Below, piece after piece: positions 26,753-36,128 of a stretch of 45,926 nucleotides of DNA. Positions within the stretch are counted from its first letter, which is position 1. The number at the start of each line of letters is the position of its first letter. The DNA is from Alkalibacterium gilvum (GTDB taxonomy: Bacteria; Bacillota; Bacilli; Lactobacillales; Carnobacteriaceae_A): contig NZ_FNYW01000010.1 in assembly GCF_900109085.1 (NCBI RefSeq), forward strand, positions 1 through 45,926, given 5' to 3'. The position numbers and the translations under genes are program-made. A model generated the notes under the pieces. That model ran no database searches. It was given only the letters and a program-made list of their open reading frames with translations, and was not told where the DNA came from.

Positions 26753-27949
26753 ATGAATGATGATAAATATCCTCAGCGCGTCGATTATGGTATTATTTTA
26801 TCAGTTATGCTGTTGGCGATACTCAGTATTGCATCGCTGTATTCTACAAGTGTATTGATTCAAGATGGCTCTTTGAGTATGACGATAAAACAAATTATGT
26901 GGTACGGCATTGGATCGATAGCGGTTTTTGTTATCATGCAATTTGATTCAGAGCAATTATGGAAAATGACAACGTATTTATATATTGCAGGGATCATTAT
27001 GCTGATACTCACACTTTTTATTTATGACCGAAATTTGGCGCTTCGAACCGGAGGGAAATCTTGGATACGCTTAGGACCACTGGGAACGATTCAACCGTCT
27101 GAATTTGTCAAGATTCCGTATATCCTTATTTTAGCTAAAGTAGTAACAAAGCATAATAGCACATACGACGTGAGGGATTATACGAGCGATTTTCTTTTAA
27201 TGGGGAAACTGATGTTATATGCATCAATACCTATTCTCCTCGTGTTTATGCAGAATGACCTAGGGACGGGCTTGGTATACCTTGCTATATTAATTGGTAT
27301 TATCCTATTATCGGGGATTAAGTGGCAGATTCTGCTTCCTATATTTATAGTTGTTTCAACAATTGGGATTACATTAATCTTGTTAGCTGTTTATAACCAA
27401 GATTTTCTTTTGGAGACGGGGTTATTTAGTCCTTATCAATTTGACCGAATTAATACATGGTTAAGACCGCATGAGGGATCGTCTGATGCAACCTATCAAG
27501 TAACGCAGGCCTTTAAATCTATCGGGTCAGGCGGTGTTTTCGGTAAAGGGTTTGGTACAAGTGAAGTTTATGTTCCGGTAAGAGAGTCTGATATGATTTT
27601 TACAACAATAGGTGAGAATTTCGGCTTTGCTGGAGGGGCCTTCTTGATTTTTATATATTTTGTACTGGTCTACCATATGGTCAAAGTTGTATATGATACG
27701 AAAAATGAATTTTATACGTACATCGCAACAGGCGTTATTATGATGATTGTTTTCCACGTGCTTGAAAATATCGGTATGAATATCGGCTTGCTCCCTGTTA
27801 CTGGTATTCCATTGCCATTTATTTCTCAAGGGGGATCATCATTATTAGGAAATATGATGGGGATTGGTTTGATTATGTCTATGCGTTTCCATCACAAATC
27901 GTACTTCTTTTCAGGTGAAGGAGAAGACTTTCACCCGGGAACAACATAA
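26753..27949 (+). CDS. rodA: RodA-type peptidoglycan glycosyltransferase (SEDS family)
   Basis: This 398-residue SEDS membrane protein polymerises lipid II for cell-wall elongation together with a class B penicillin-binding protein. About ten transmembrane helices are visible. GGKSWIRLGPLGTIQPSEF near residues 104-122 is the family loop, and DRINTWLRP, FKSIGSGGVFGKGFG and SDMIFTTIGENFGF follow near 230-290. PFISQGGSS lies near 355. These read as RodA rather than FtsW. The ATG at 26753 has GAAAGGAAG 7 nt upstream. An FtsW-type gene follows after 24 bp, giving a tandem SEDS pair inside the rplL-rpoB insert. TATAAT at 26645-26650 may be its -10, but no good -35 is visible. Confidence 0.85.
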   Translation: MNDDKYPQRVDYGIILSVMLLAILSIASLYSTSVLIQDGSLSMTIKQIMWYGIGSIAVFVIMQFDSEQLWKMTTYLYIAGIIMLILTLFIYDRNLALRTGGKSWIRLGPLGTIQPSEFVKIPYILILAKVVTKHNSTYDVRDYTSDFLLMGKLMLYASIPILLVFMQNDLGTGLVYLAILIGIILLSGIKWQILLPIFIVVSTIGITLILLAVYNQDFLLETGLFSPYQFDRINTWLRPHEGSSDATYQVTQAFKSIGSGGVFGKGFGTSEVYVPVRESDMIFTTIGENFGFAGGAFLIFIYFVLVYHMVKVVYDTKNEFYTYIATGVIMMIVFHVLENIGMNIGLLPVTGIPLPFISQGGSSLLGNMMGIGLIMSMRFHHKSYFFSGEGEDFHPGTT

Positions 27950-27973
27950 AGTCTGCATGAAAGGAATAATACT

Positions 27974-29134
27974 ATGATAAGAGAGAGAATAAAATACGTT
28001 GATAAATTACTAATCGTGCCCTATTTTATGTTGACACTATTCAGTATTATTATGATATACAGTGCGAGTAGCTATAGTGCGCTTAGTATGTATGATAACC
28101 CGCATTACTATTTACCCAGGCAAGCTATCTTTGTAGCTCTTTCTTATGTGATGTTTACCGTGGCCTTTTTCTTTCCTCTTAAGTTAATGAGGAACAAAAA
28201 ATTAGTCATGTTTGGCACGGCGTTAACTTTTTTCTCGCTTGTACTTCTTCTTATGTTTGGGAGAGAAATTTATGGAGCAAAACGATGGATAGAAACACCT
28301 TTTATTAATATTCAACCTGCAGAATTAACTAAATTTATGGTGATTTGGTACCTAGCTTATATTCTGTCAAAAAAGCAGAAACTCATTAACAATGATTTCT
28401 TTAAAGCAATTGTTGCGCCTTTAATATTAGTGGTGGGTATTGTTCTTTCGATTTATATTCAACCTGATACAGGGTCTTCGTTTATTATTGTCATCATTGC
28501 CGCAATCATGATTTTTGCAAGTGGTGTATCACCCAAGCTTGGTGCAGGCTTCGGATTTTTTGGCATTGCTAGTCTTGCTGGTTTAACCAAAATGATAGAA
28601 ACCTTTGGGACGAAATTGTTCTTTCTTGATGAATACCGTTATGAACGTTTTTTAGGATTTTGGGATCCGTTCGCTTTAGCAGAAGGAGCAGGGCTGCAAT
28701 TAGTGAATTCTTATTATGCCTTGAGTCGAGGAGGACTATTCGGTGTAGGTTTTGGTGATAGTGTGCAGAAAACAGGTTATCTTCCGTTTCCATACACTGA
28801 TTTTATTATATCGATTATTGGAGAAGAATTAGGGCTGTTGGGCTTGTTAGTTCTTTTCTCGGTGTTCACTTTGATGGTTTCTCGGATGATATTGATAGCC
28901 ATAAGGTCTAAGAATGCCTTCAACTCATTGCTCTGTATCGGAGTAGCATCTATGTTTTTAATACAATCGTCAATCAATCTTATGGGCGTTGTCGGGTTGA
29001 TGCCTATTACAGGTCTCACCTTTCCTTTTATTAGTTATGGAGGAACAAGTTTAATGGTGCTGTCGATTTCTTTAGGTCTCGTTGCCAATGTTTCTGCTCA
29101 TTTAAATTACAAAAGAGCTAAAAAATCAGCGTAA
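27974..29134 (+). CDS. ftsW: FtsW/RodA family SEDS protein, FtsW-like
   Basis: This 386-residue second SEDS glycosyltransferase has ten predicted transmembrane helices. IYGAKRWIETPFINIQPAELTK near residues 93-114, YALSRGGLFGVGFGDSVQKTGYLPFPYTDFI near 249-279, and PFISYGGTS near 352 resemble FtsW more than RodA. The Asp in YTDF corresponds to the catalytic Asp of the family. It follows the RodA-like gene by 24 bp with AAAGGAA upstream, so the two are co-transcribed. The specific symbol is less certain than the family. Confidence 0.8.
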   Translation: MIRERIKYVDKLLIVPYFMLTLFSIIMIYSASSYSALSMYDNPHYYLPRQAIFVALSYVMFTVAFFFPLKLMRNKKLVMFGTALTFFSLVLLLMFGREIYGAKRWIETPFINIQPAELTKFMVIWYLAYILSKKQKLINNDFFKAIVAPLILVVGIVLSIYIQPDTGSSFIIVIIAAIMIFASGVSPKLGAGFGFFGIASLAGLTKMIETFGTKLFFLDEYRYERFLGFWDPFALAEGAGLQLVNSYYALSRGGLFGVGFGDSVQKTGYLPFPYTDFIISIIGEELGLLGLLVLFSVFTLMVSRMILIAIRSKNAFNSLLCIGVASMFLIQSSINLMGVVGLMPITGLTFPFISYGGTSLMVLSISLGLVANVSAHLNYKRAKKSA

Positions 29135-29229
29135 CATTTTATTTGACCTTATATTACGTCTCGTTTTTTAATAAATGTAGGTAATTTAATCTTATATTAA
29201 GAGTATGTCTGAAAATCATGAATATTCTC

Positions 29230-29440
29230 TTGCTTCTGTACGGAACACTTGGTAGAATGAACAGAAGCAAAATTCCTTTAATTCTATCCCGTGAGGTAGA
29301 AAAGGATGGAAAATTTCATATAGTTAAAAAATTTAGGAGACGTTTAAAGTTTTGGTATGATCCAAAGGCGTGCATCCTATTGTCGTTAACTTCCATCTTA
29401 TCTAAAGGTCCTTTTTGCGTAAAGAAAAGGGCATTTTTTT
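29230..29440 (+). promoter_or_regulatory. PyrR-type attenuator leader of the uracil permease
   Basis: The 339-bp gap before the permease holds a PyrR leader. CCTTT and AAAAGG flank a hairpin whose loop, ATCCCGTGAGGT (29286-29297), matches the PyrR recognition pattern ATCCNGNGAGGY. A terminator stem, GTCCTTTT (29408-29415) with AAAAGGGC (29425-29432), is followed by T7 (29434-29440). With UMP bound, PyrR would stabilise the loop and allow termination. An extra 10-bp stem precedes it (29230-29239 with 29261-29270). A reading frame of 76 codons across 29218-29448 is a by-product of this RNA. The promoter is not clear. Confidence 0.8.
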
Positions 29441-29473
29441 ATGCCTAAAAATAAGGAAGAGGGATGATGAAAA

Positions 29474-30823
29474 ATGGCAATAGAACAACAACCGCTTATA
29501 TTAGAAGTAGAGGATAGACCACCATTTCTTAAGGGAGCTTTTTTAAGTCTTCAACATGTATTTGCAATGTTTGGAGCAACGATATTGGTGCCGGTACTTT
29601 TAGGAATGCCGGTTTCAGTGGCACTTTTGGCTAGTGGGATAGGAACGCTTATCTATCAAATTGCAACAAAAGCGAAAGTACCTGTGTATCTTGGGTCTTC
29701 ATTCGCTTACATTGCTGCTATGCAAATCGCAATTGATCAAATGGGTGGTGATGTAAGCGCTGCGCAATCAGGCTTGATTATGGTGGGGTTACTATATGTT
29801 ATCATCTCAGGTATTGTACACTTGGTAGGGGTGTCTTGGATAGATAAACTCTTACCCCCGATAGTCATTGGTCCGATGATTATGGTTATTGGTTTGGGTC
29901 TAGCAGCGAACGCAGTCCAAAATGCCGGTTTTGTGGCTAATTCAGATTGGCGAGTCATCCTTGTATCTGTGACGACGTTTCTGATTGCAGCCTTTATAAA
30001 CACCAAAGCAAAAGGGTTTTTAAAAATAATACCGTTTCTTGTCGCCATAATTGGAGGCTATCTTTTGGCGGCGGTACTTGGTATTGTGGATTTTACAGCA
30101 GTAAGAGAAGCGAATTGGTTTGCACTGCCGGAACTATTCCTTCCGTTTAAAACGCAAACATTCCAAAGTTATGATTTCTATTTAGGACCAGAAAGTTTTG
30201 CTTTACTACCGATCGTTCTTGTTACAGTGGCTGAACATATAGGAGATCATTCAGTACTTGGAAAAATCTGTAATCGTTCCTTCTTGAAAGAGCCAGGGCT
30301 TTCACGCACGCTAATTGGAGACGGAGCAGCGACCGTTGTGTCAGCCTTCTTCGGAGGACCGGCTAATACGACTTACGGAGAGAATACAGGAATCATCGGT
30401 ATGACACGTATTGCATCCACATCAGTTATTAGGAATGCAGCGATCATTGCTGTGGGCTTGAGTTTTATGGGGAAATTCACCGCACTGATTTCAACAATCC
30501 CAGTTCCCGTTCTTGGGGGAATGTCCATACTCCTTTATGGGGTTATTGCTAGTAACGGTTTGAAGGTCATGATTGAGGACAAGGTAGATTTTAATCAGTC
30601 AAGAAACTTAGTCATAGCTAGTTCAATGCTTGTTATAGGGCTTGGGAATGCGGTGTTTGACATCGCTGGAATATTAGCCTTATCCGGAACTGCTTTGAGT
30701 GCTATGACAGGAATTCTTTTAAATCAAATTCTGCCACAAGAAGAAGCACAATATGAGCCAGAGTACAAGACTCTTCCAAAAGAGGGCACTAACCTTGAAG
30801 CGGATTTTGAAACAGCTAATTAA
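29474..30823 (+). CDS. Uracil permease, NCS2 family
   Basis: This 449-residue nucleobase:cation symporter imports uracil for pyrimidine salvage. PPFLKGAFLSLQHVFAMFGATILVPVLLG near residues 16-44 and VPVYLGSSFAYIAAM near 74 are typical of UraA/PyrP proteins. AEHIGDHSVLGKI near 253 carries the conserved Glu, and FGGPANTTYGENTG near 294-307 the second substrate motif. About 12-14 membrane spans are present. AAGAGGG lies about 11 nt before the ATG. The upstream PyrR-type attenuator supports uracil rather than xanthine as substrate. Unlike in Bacillus, it is not in a pyr operon here. Confidence 0.93.
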   Translation: MAIEQQPLILEVEDRPPFLKGAFLSLQHVFAMFGATILVPVLLGMPVSVALLASGIGTLIYQIATKAKVPVYLGSSFAYIAAMQIAIDQMGGDVSAAQSGLIMVGLLYVIISGIVHLVGVSWIDKLLPPIVIGPMIMVIGLGLAANAVQNAGFVANSDWRVILVSVTTFLIAAFINTKAKGFLKIIPFLVAIIGGYLLAAVLGIVDFTAVREANWFALPELFLPFKTQTFQSYDFYLGPESFALLPIVLVTVAEHIGDHSVLGKICNRSFLKEPGLSRTLIGDGAATVVSAFFGGPANTTYGENTGIIGMTRIASTSVIRNAAIIAVGLSFMGKFTALISTIPVPVLGGMSILLYGVIASNGLKVMIEDKVDFNQSRNLVIASSMLVIGLGNAVFDIAGILALSGTALSAMTGILLNQILPQEEAQYEPEYKTLPKEGTNLEADFETAN

Positions 30824-30858
30824 GAAAATGACTATTCTTTAGTGCGTTATCTATCTTG

Positions 30859-30887
30859 TTGTGATGAGCTCGCTTGCGTAGTATACT
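30859..30887 (+). promoter_or_regulatory. Promoter of the rsmC-like gene
   Basis: TTGTGA (30859-30864), a 17-bp spacer and TATACT (30882-30887) lie 36 bp before the methyltransferase start. An overlapping alternative, TTGTTG with TAGTAT, has the same spacing. Confidence 0.6.
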
Positions 30888-30922
30888 TGGAAGGAAGTAT
30901 CAATGAAAAGAGGCATCGTATA

Positions 30923-31525
30923 ATGACTGATCACTACTTTACATCCAATCCAAATGCAAAGAAAAATGAAAAAGAATTTGAGATAACCTTAAAGAATAAT
31001 AAATTAAAATTAACGACAGATTCAGGGGTTTTTTCAAAAGAACGAGTAGATTATGGTTCGAAGGTAATGATTGAATCCATAGATCCATCTATATTTCCGA
31101 ATGAAAAACTTCTAGATATGGGGTGTGGGTACGGACCAGTAGGCTTGTCATTAGCAAAGGCATACCCTAACCTTACTGTTCATATGGTAGATGTAAATGA
31201 ACGTGCCTTGGATCTCGCCCGTAAAAATGCTTTAGAAAATGGAATCAATAATGTAAATATTTATATGTCTTCGATATACGAAGAGATTAAAGAAAAAGAT
31301 TTCGGAGCAATAATTTCTAATCCGCCAATTCGGGCAGGAAAAAAAGTTGTACATGAAATCATCTCAGAGTCTTACAGATATTTAGCTGAAGATGGCGTTC
31401 TTATAATTGTCATTCAAAAGAAACAAGGTGCACCGAGCGCGAAGCAGAAAATGATCGATACATTTGGTAATGTAGAACGCATTGCATTAGACAAAGGATA
31501 CTGGGTTTTGCAATCTAAAAAATAA
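30923..31525 (+). CDS. Class I SAM-dependent methyltransferase, RsmC-like (YbxB)
   Basis: This 200-residue methyltransferase of the small RsmC-like family is found next to rplL and rpoB in Bacillus and Enterococcus (YbxB). The SAM-binding motif LLDMGCGYGPVGLSLA is near residues 58-73, and the acidic VDVNERALDLARKNA follows near 83. The catalytic SNPPIRAGKK near 130-139 is typical of base-methylating N6/N2 enzymes. Its probable substrate is 16S rRNA guanine, by homology only. The ATG at 30923 has AGAGG 10 nt upstream; a longer reading from 30842 would start inside the promoter. It keeps its ancestral place just before rpoB although rplL is 12.4 kb away. Confidence 0.85.
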   Translation: MTDHYFTSNPNAKKNEKEFEITLKNNKLKLTTDSGVFSKERVDYGSKVMIESIDPSIFPNEKLLDMGCGYGPVGLSLAKAYPNLTVHMVDVNERALDLARKNALENGINNVNIYMSSIYEEIKEKDFGAIISNPPIRAGKKVVHEIISESYRYLAEDGVLIIVIQKKQGAPSAKQKMIDTFGNVERIALDKGYWVLQSKK

Positions 31526-31552
31526 ATCGTTCTGATGGGCTAATCGAAAGGG

Positions 31553-31581
31553 TCTCCAGCTATTGAGCTGGGGATCTTTTT
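31553..31581 (+). terminator. Terminator after the rsmC-like gene
   Basis: TCTCCAGCT pairs with AGCTGGGGA (9 bp, one G-U) around ATTG, followed by TCTTTTT. It lies 28 bp after the stop. Confidence 0.88.
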
Positions 31582-31608
31582 GTATGGAGAAGTTTGAAAA
31601 CTTTGATC

Positions 31609-31919
31609 AGTCAAGTGATGAATGCGTGCCCTTCAGAGAATAGAAAGCGCCGTGAAGGGCAGTCAAGTAGTGAATGCGTGCCCTTCAGAGAATAGAAAGC
31701 GCCACGAAGGGCAGTCAAGTAGTGAATGCGTGCCCTTCAGAGAATAGAAAGTGACGTGAAGGGCAGTCAAGTAGTGAATACGTGCCCTTCAGAGAATAGA
31801 AAGCGCCGTGAAGGGCAGTCAAGTAGTGAATGCGTGCCCTTCAGAGAATAAAAAGCACCACGAAGGGCAGTCAAGTAGTGAATGCGTGCCCTTCAGAGAA
31901 TAGAAAGCAGCACGAAGGA
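31609..31919. repeat. Six tandem copies of a 52-bp hairpin-bearing repeat
   Basis: Units start at 31609, 31661, 31713, 31765, 31817 and 31869, an exact 52-bp period; the last is cut short at its 3' end. Each contains GCCCTTCA and TGAAGGGC (or CGAAGGGC) as 7-8-bp inverted arms around a 17-nt loop, joined by a linker with GTCAAGTAGTGAATGCG. Differences cluster in the loop (GCGCCG, GCGCCA, GTGACG, GCACCA, GCAGCA); the arms are constant. 52 is not a multiple of three and stops occur in every plus frame, so it is not coding. No unique spacers exist, so it is not CRISPR. It lies in the 875-bp gap between the rsmC-like gene and rpoB. Confidence 0.93.
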
Positions 31920-32021
31920 AACGCAAACCGCAAATAATATGGACTTGTCTAAATATAAGAGCAGAAAGAATATCTAAAAGCCAACAGTACAAAGAAACCA
32001 GAAAAGATTTTCAATAATGTA

Positions 32022-32043
32022 AGCAATCGCCCATGCGATTGCT
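32022..32043. other. Perfect 9-bp hairpin upstream of the rpoB promoter
   Basis: AGCAATCGC and GCGATTGCT flank CCAT, 48 bp before the rpoB -35 box. There is no T run on either strand, so it is not an obvious terminator. It could be a protein site or an RNA element of an upstream transcript. The stretch 31920-32021 shows nothing else. Confidence 0.4.
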
Positions 32044-32090
32044 ATCCGCCTCAATCAATAACTTGATTATAAAAACAAGTAAAAGTATCC

Positions 32091-32119
32091 TTGACTTTTC
32101 TTGCGCCACACTGTAAACT
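32091..32119 (+). promoter_or_regulatory. Promoter of rpoB-rpoC
   Basis: TTGACT (32091-32096), a 17-bp spacer and TAAACT (32114-32119) make a strong sigma-A promoter. The start would be near 32126, giving a 5' leader of about 275 nt before the rpoB start codon. Confidence 0.75.
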
Positions 32120-32191
32120 TAATAGACGCTAAACAAAGTATGAAAATGAAATACGTGCGAAATATTGTCCGTACGGGATTTCTGAAGCTAA

Positions 32192-32249
32192 ACAAAAGAA
32201 TGTGTGATGAATACGACTGTATCTTTCACTGATCTTTTGTATTTTTTTT
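32192..32249 (+). terminator. Terminator-like attenuator in the rpoB leader
   Basis: ACAAAAGA (32192-32199) pairs with TCTTTTGT (32233-32240). Inner GTGA/TCAC and ATAC/GTAT stems extend the hairpin, and an A plus eight T follow (32242-32249). It lies between the rpoB promoter and its start, so transcripts must pass it. GCTAAACAAA occurs both at its foot (32187-32196) and near the transcript start (32128-32137). Confidence 0.65.
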
Positions 32250-32258
32250 GGTCAAAAA

Positions 32259-32279
32259 CAGGGAAAATCCCTGCTTTTT
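32259..32279 (+). terminator. Second terminator-like hairpin in the rpoB leader
   Basis: CAGGGA and TCCCTG form a 6-bp stem with an AAA loop, followed by CTTTTT. It starts only 10 bp after the T run of the first hairpin. Alone it would be a weak terminator; as the second of a pair it suggests staged control of rpoBC read-through. Confidence 0.5.
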
Positions 32280-32400
32280 AATCAGATGTTAACATTTGTA
32301 ACATAAATGTAACAAACAAAAAGCAAGAACATTTATCTGATTAAATGACTATGAGCTTTTGAATATGACGACTAGTGATTAATAATGAGGGGTGAAGAGG

Positions 32401-35400
32401 TTGGCAGGCCAAAATGTGAAATACGGCAAGCACCGTACACGTAGAAGTTATTCACGAATCAGTGAAGTATTAGAACTTCCAAACTTAATTGAAATTCAGA
32501 CAAATTCATATGATTGGTTCCTAGAAGAGGGACTTAAAGATATGTTTAAAGATATCTCTCCTGTTGAAGACTTTTCTGGAAATCTGGCACTGGAGTTTAC
32601 TGACTATCAGTTTCAGGAGCCAAAGTATACTGTAGACGAAGCAAGACAACATGACGCAAACTATTCCGCACCTTTATATGTAAAGTTACGTTTAATCGTT
32701 AGAGATACAGGTGAAGTGAAAGAGCAAGAAGTGTTCTTTGGAGACTTCCCATTGATGACTGAACAAGGTACATTTATTATAAACGGTTCTGAACGTGTTA
32801 TTGTATCGCAACTTGTGCGTTCTCCGGGGGTTTATTTCAGCCCTAAAGATGAAAAGAATGGTATGGAAGGATTTGGTTCTACCGTTATTCCTAACCGTGG
32901 GGCTTGGTTGGAGTATGAAACAGATTCTAAAGGACTATCGAATGTGCGTATTGACCGTACGCGTAAAATACCGCTAAGTGTATTGGTTCGTGCATTAGGA
33001 TTTGGTTCGGATGATGAGATTTTAGATATATTTGGATCCAATGAAAGCTTAAGTGCAACCTTGGAGAAAGATGTTCATAAAAACTTATCAGATTCTCGTG
33101 TAGAAGAAGCGCTGAAAGATGTTTACGAGCGTCTACGTCCGGGAGAGCCTAAAACAGCTGACTCTTCACGTAGCTTGCTGACAACGCGTTTCTTTGACCC
33201 TAAACGTTATGATCTTGCTCGCGTGGGTCGTTATAAAATGAATAAAAAATTAGACTTGAAAAATCGTCTAATGGGACTTACTTTAGCTGAATCACTCGTT
33301 GATGGTGAAACGGGAGAATTACTAGCTAAAGAAGGGACGCTTATCACGCGTGAAGTTATGAATGAATTAGGCCCTCATCTAGATAATGGGCTTAATTCTT
33401 TAACGCTTCAACCATCAGATGACGGGGTCGTTCCTGAGCCTATCGAACTACAACTTGTAAAAGTTTATTCTCCACAAGATAACGATCGTATTGTTCATGT
33501 TATTGGTAATGGGCATCCTGATAGAGAAGCTAAATACATCATCCCTGCAGATATGATTGCATCGATGAGTTACTTCTTCAACCTTCAAGAAGGTATTGGC
33601 GAAACAGACGATATCGACCACTTAGGAAATAGACGTATCCGTTCTGTTGGAGAACTATTACAGAATCAGTTCCGTATTGGTCTATCTCGAATGGAACGAG
33701 TTGTACGTGAGCGTATGTCGATTCAAGACACATCTACAACAACACCACAACAGTTAGTCAATATTCGTCCGGTTGTTGCGTCAATCAAAGAATTCTTTGG
33801 CTCATCTCAATTGTCTCAATTCATGGATCAAACAAATCCGCTTGGTGAGTTGACACACAAACGACGTCTATCTGCACTTGGACCTGGTGGATTAACACGA
33901 GACCGTGCGGGTTATGAAGTACGAGATGTTCACTATTCTCACTATGGCCGTATGTGTCCGATTGAAACGCCTGAGGGACCAAACATCGGATTGATTAACA
34001 GTTTGTCAACCTATGCAAAAATAAATGAATTTGGCTTTATCGAAACACCTTACCGTGAAGTAGATAAGGAAACGGGTCGCGTTACAGAAAAAATTGATTA
34101 TCTAACAGCAGACGAAGAGGATCTCTACGTTGTTGCTCAAGCTAACGCTCCTTTGAATGAAGACGGTAGCTTTGTAAATGACATGGTACTTGCCAGAACT
34201 AAAAATAATAACGAAGAGCTTGAAGTATCCAAAGTGGACTACATGGACGTTTCACCGAAACAAGTTGTTTCTGTAGCAACAGCCAGTATCCCATTCCTTG
34301 AAAACGATGACTCAAACCGTGCGTTGATGGGTGCGAACATGCAGCGTCAAGCGGTTCCGTTGATTCAACCTGAGGCACCTCTTGTTGGAACCGGGATTGA
34401 ACACACGGCTGCGCGTGACTCTGGAGCTTCAATCATTGCGAAACACCCAGGTACTGTTGAATACGTTGATGCAAAAGAAATTCGCGTTAGACGTGAAGAT
34501 GGCGCCTTGGACAAATATCTCGTAGCTAAATTTAAACGTTCGAACGCAGGTACTTCATATAACCAGCGCTCACTTGTACACCATGGTGAAGTCGTTGAAA
34601 AAGGAGATATCCTTGCTGATGGACCATCCATGGAAAATGGAGAAATGGCTATCGGAAAAAACCCATTAATTGCCTTTACGACATTTGATGGTTATAACTT
34701 TGAAGATGCGATCATCATGAGTGAACGTTTAGTTAAAGATGATGTTTATACATCGATCCACATCGAAGAATATGAATCAGAAGCAAGAGATACAAAACTA
34801 GGACCTGAAGAAATCACACGTGAATTACCGAACGTCGGTGATGATGCGCTTAAAAACTTGGATGACCGAGGCATTATTCGTATCGGAGCTGAAGTTCAAG
34901 ATGGAGATATCTTAGTAGGTAAAGTAACGCCAAAAGGAGTATCCGAACTTTCTGCAGAAGAAAAACTGCTCCACGCAATCTTTGGTGAAAAAGCACGTGA
35001 AGTAAGAGACACGTCTCTCCGTGTACCACACGGTGGCGGCGGAATCGTTCACGATGTTAAAATCTTTACACGTGAGTCCGGAGACGAATTATCTCCAGGA
35101 GTCAACTATCTTGTTCGTGTGTTTATTGTTCAAAAACGTAAGATCAATGTCGGTGATAAACTTGCTGGACGACACGGTAACAAAGGTGTTGTTTCATTGA
35201 TTTTACCTGAAGAAGACATGCCATTTATGCCAGATGGAACACCTGTTGATATTATGTTGAACCCATTAGGTGTACCATCACGTATGAATATTGGACAAGT
35301 TATCGAACTTCATATGGGAATGGCTGCACGTCAATTAGGTATTCACATTGCAACACCAGTATTTGATGGAGCAACAGATGAAGATGTCTGGGAAACCATC

Positions 35401-36006
35401 AAAGAAGCAGGCATGGATGATGATGCGAAAACAGTTCTTTATGATGGACGTACAGGTGAAGAGTTTGACAACAAAGTATCCGTTGGGGTTATGTACTATA
35501 TTAAACTTGCTCACATGGTCGACGATAAATTACACGCACGTTCTACTGGACCTTATTCGCTTGTTACTCAGCAGCCGCTCGGTGGTAAAGCACAATTTGG
35601 TGGACAGCGATTTGGTGAGATGGAAGTGTGGGCACTTGAGGCTTACGGTGCAGCTTATTCTCTACAGGAAATATTAACGTATAAATCAGATGACGTTGTT
35701 GGACGTGTGAAAACATACGAAGCTATCGTCAAAGGTGATGCCATTCCAAAACCTGGCGTACCTGAATCTTTCCGTGTTCTTGTTAAAGAGCTTCAATCAT
35801 TAGGATTAGATCTAAAAGTTCTTGATGCAAATAAAGAAGCAATCGATCTTCAAGATACAGATGAAGATGATGACTTTGGAAACATTGACTCTTTAGAAAA
35901 AATGAAAAAAGAGCAAGATGAAAAACGTGCAGAAGAAGCACGAAAAAAAGCTGAAGAAGAAGCACAAGAAGAGCAGTTAGAAAAAGAAGGACAAGAACAA
36001 GAATAA
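32401..36006 (+). CDS. rpoB: RNA polymerase beta subunit
   Basis: This 1201-residue beta subunit forms half of the RNA polymerase catalytic pincer. The N-terminus ([20 protein letters not shown]), protrusion and lobe are normal. The rifampicin region [18 protein letters not shown], followed by [14 protein letters not shown], has the wild-type Gln, Asp, His and Ser. The catalytic-face motifs [25 protein letters not shown] and [23 protein letters not shown] are all present. The tail is highly charged (repeated Glu/Lys). The start is TTG at 32401: GAGGGGTG (32387-32394) is 6-7 nt upstream, whereas a GTG at 32392 lies inside that site. rpoC follows after 122 bp, in which AACAGGAG and CTCCTTGTT form a hairpin (about 36019-36054). 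Confidence 0.97.
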   Translation: MAGQNVKYGKHRTRRSYSRISEVLELPNLIEIQTNSYDWFLEEGLKDMFKDISPVEDFSGNLALEFTDYQFQEPKYTVDEARQHDANYSAPLYVKLRLIVRDTGEVKEQEVFFGDFPLMTEQGTFIINGSERVIVSQLVRSPGVYFSPKDEKNGMEGFGSTVIPNRGAWLEYETDSKGLSNVRIDRTRKIPLSVLVRALGFGSDDEILDIFGSNESLSATLEKDVHKNLSDSRVEEALKDVYERLRPGEPKTADSSRSLLTTRFFDPKRYDLARVGRYKMNKKLDLKNRLMGLTLAESLVDGETGELLAKEGTLITREVMNELGPHLDNGLNSLTLQPSDDGVVPEPIELQLVKVYSPQDNDRIVHVIGNGHPDREAKYIIPADMIASMSYFFNLQEGIGETDDIDHLGNRRIRSVGELLQNQFRIGLSRMERVVRERMSIQDTSTTTPQQLVNIRPVVASIKEFFGSSQLSQFMDQTNPLGELTHKRRLSALGPGGLTRDRAGYEVRDVHYSHYGRMCPIETPEGPNIGLINSLSTYAKINEFGFIETPYREVDKETGRVTEKIDYLTADEEDLYVVAQANAPLNEDGSFVNDMVLARTKNNNEELEVSKVDYMDVSPKQVVSVATASIPFLENDDSNRALMGANMQRQAVPLIQPEAPLVGTGIEHTAARDSGASIIAKHPGTVEYVDAKEIRVRREDGALDKYLVAKFKRSNAGTSYNQRSLVHHGEVVEKGDILADGPSMENGEMAIGKNPLIAFTTFDGYNFEDAIIMSERLVKDDVYTSIHIEEYESEARDTKLGPEEITRELPNVGDDALKNLDDRGIIRIGAEVQDGDILVGKVTPKGVSELSAEEKLLHAIFGEKAREVRDTSLRVPHGGGGIVHDVKIFTRESGDELSPGVNYLVRVFIVQKRKINVGDKLAGRHGNKGVVSLILPEEDMPFMPDGTPVDIMLNPLGVPSRMNIGQVIELHMGMAARQLGIHIATPVFDGATDEDVWETIKEAGMDDDAKTVLYDGRTGEEFDNKVSVGVMYYIKLAHMVDDKLHARSTGPYSLVTQQPLGGKAQFGGQRFGEMEVWALEAYGAAYSLQEILTYKSDDVVGRVKTYEAIVKGDAIPKPGVPESFRVLVKELQSLGLDLKVLDANKEAIDLQDTDEDDDFGNIDSLEKMKKEQDEKRAEEARKKAEEEAQEEQLEKEGQEQE

Positions 36007-36128
36007 AGTAATGAAATTTAACAGGAGTATGGTGTGTACATCAGCTCCTTGTTGATTTCATATATAAGAGTAATAGACACGTGAAGCAATAGGGCAGCTT
36101 CATAATCTACAAAAGGGAGGTAGCCCCT

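Noticed and set aside
29218-29448. A 76-codon protein before the uracil permease
   Set aside because: It overlaps the PyrR loop and terminator of the leader, has no ribosome-binding site and no recognisable family.
31609-31919. CRISPR array
   Set aside because: The 52-bp units are contiguous and nearly identical with no unique spacers, and no cas gene is present.
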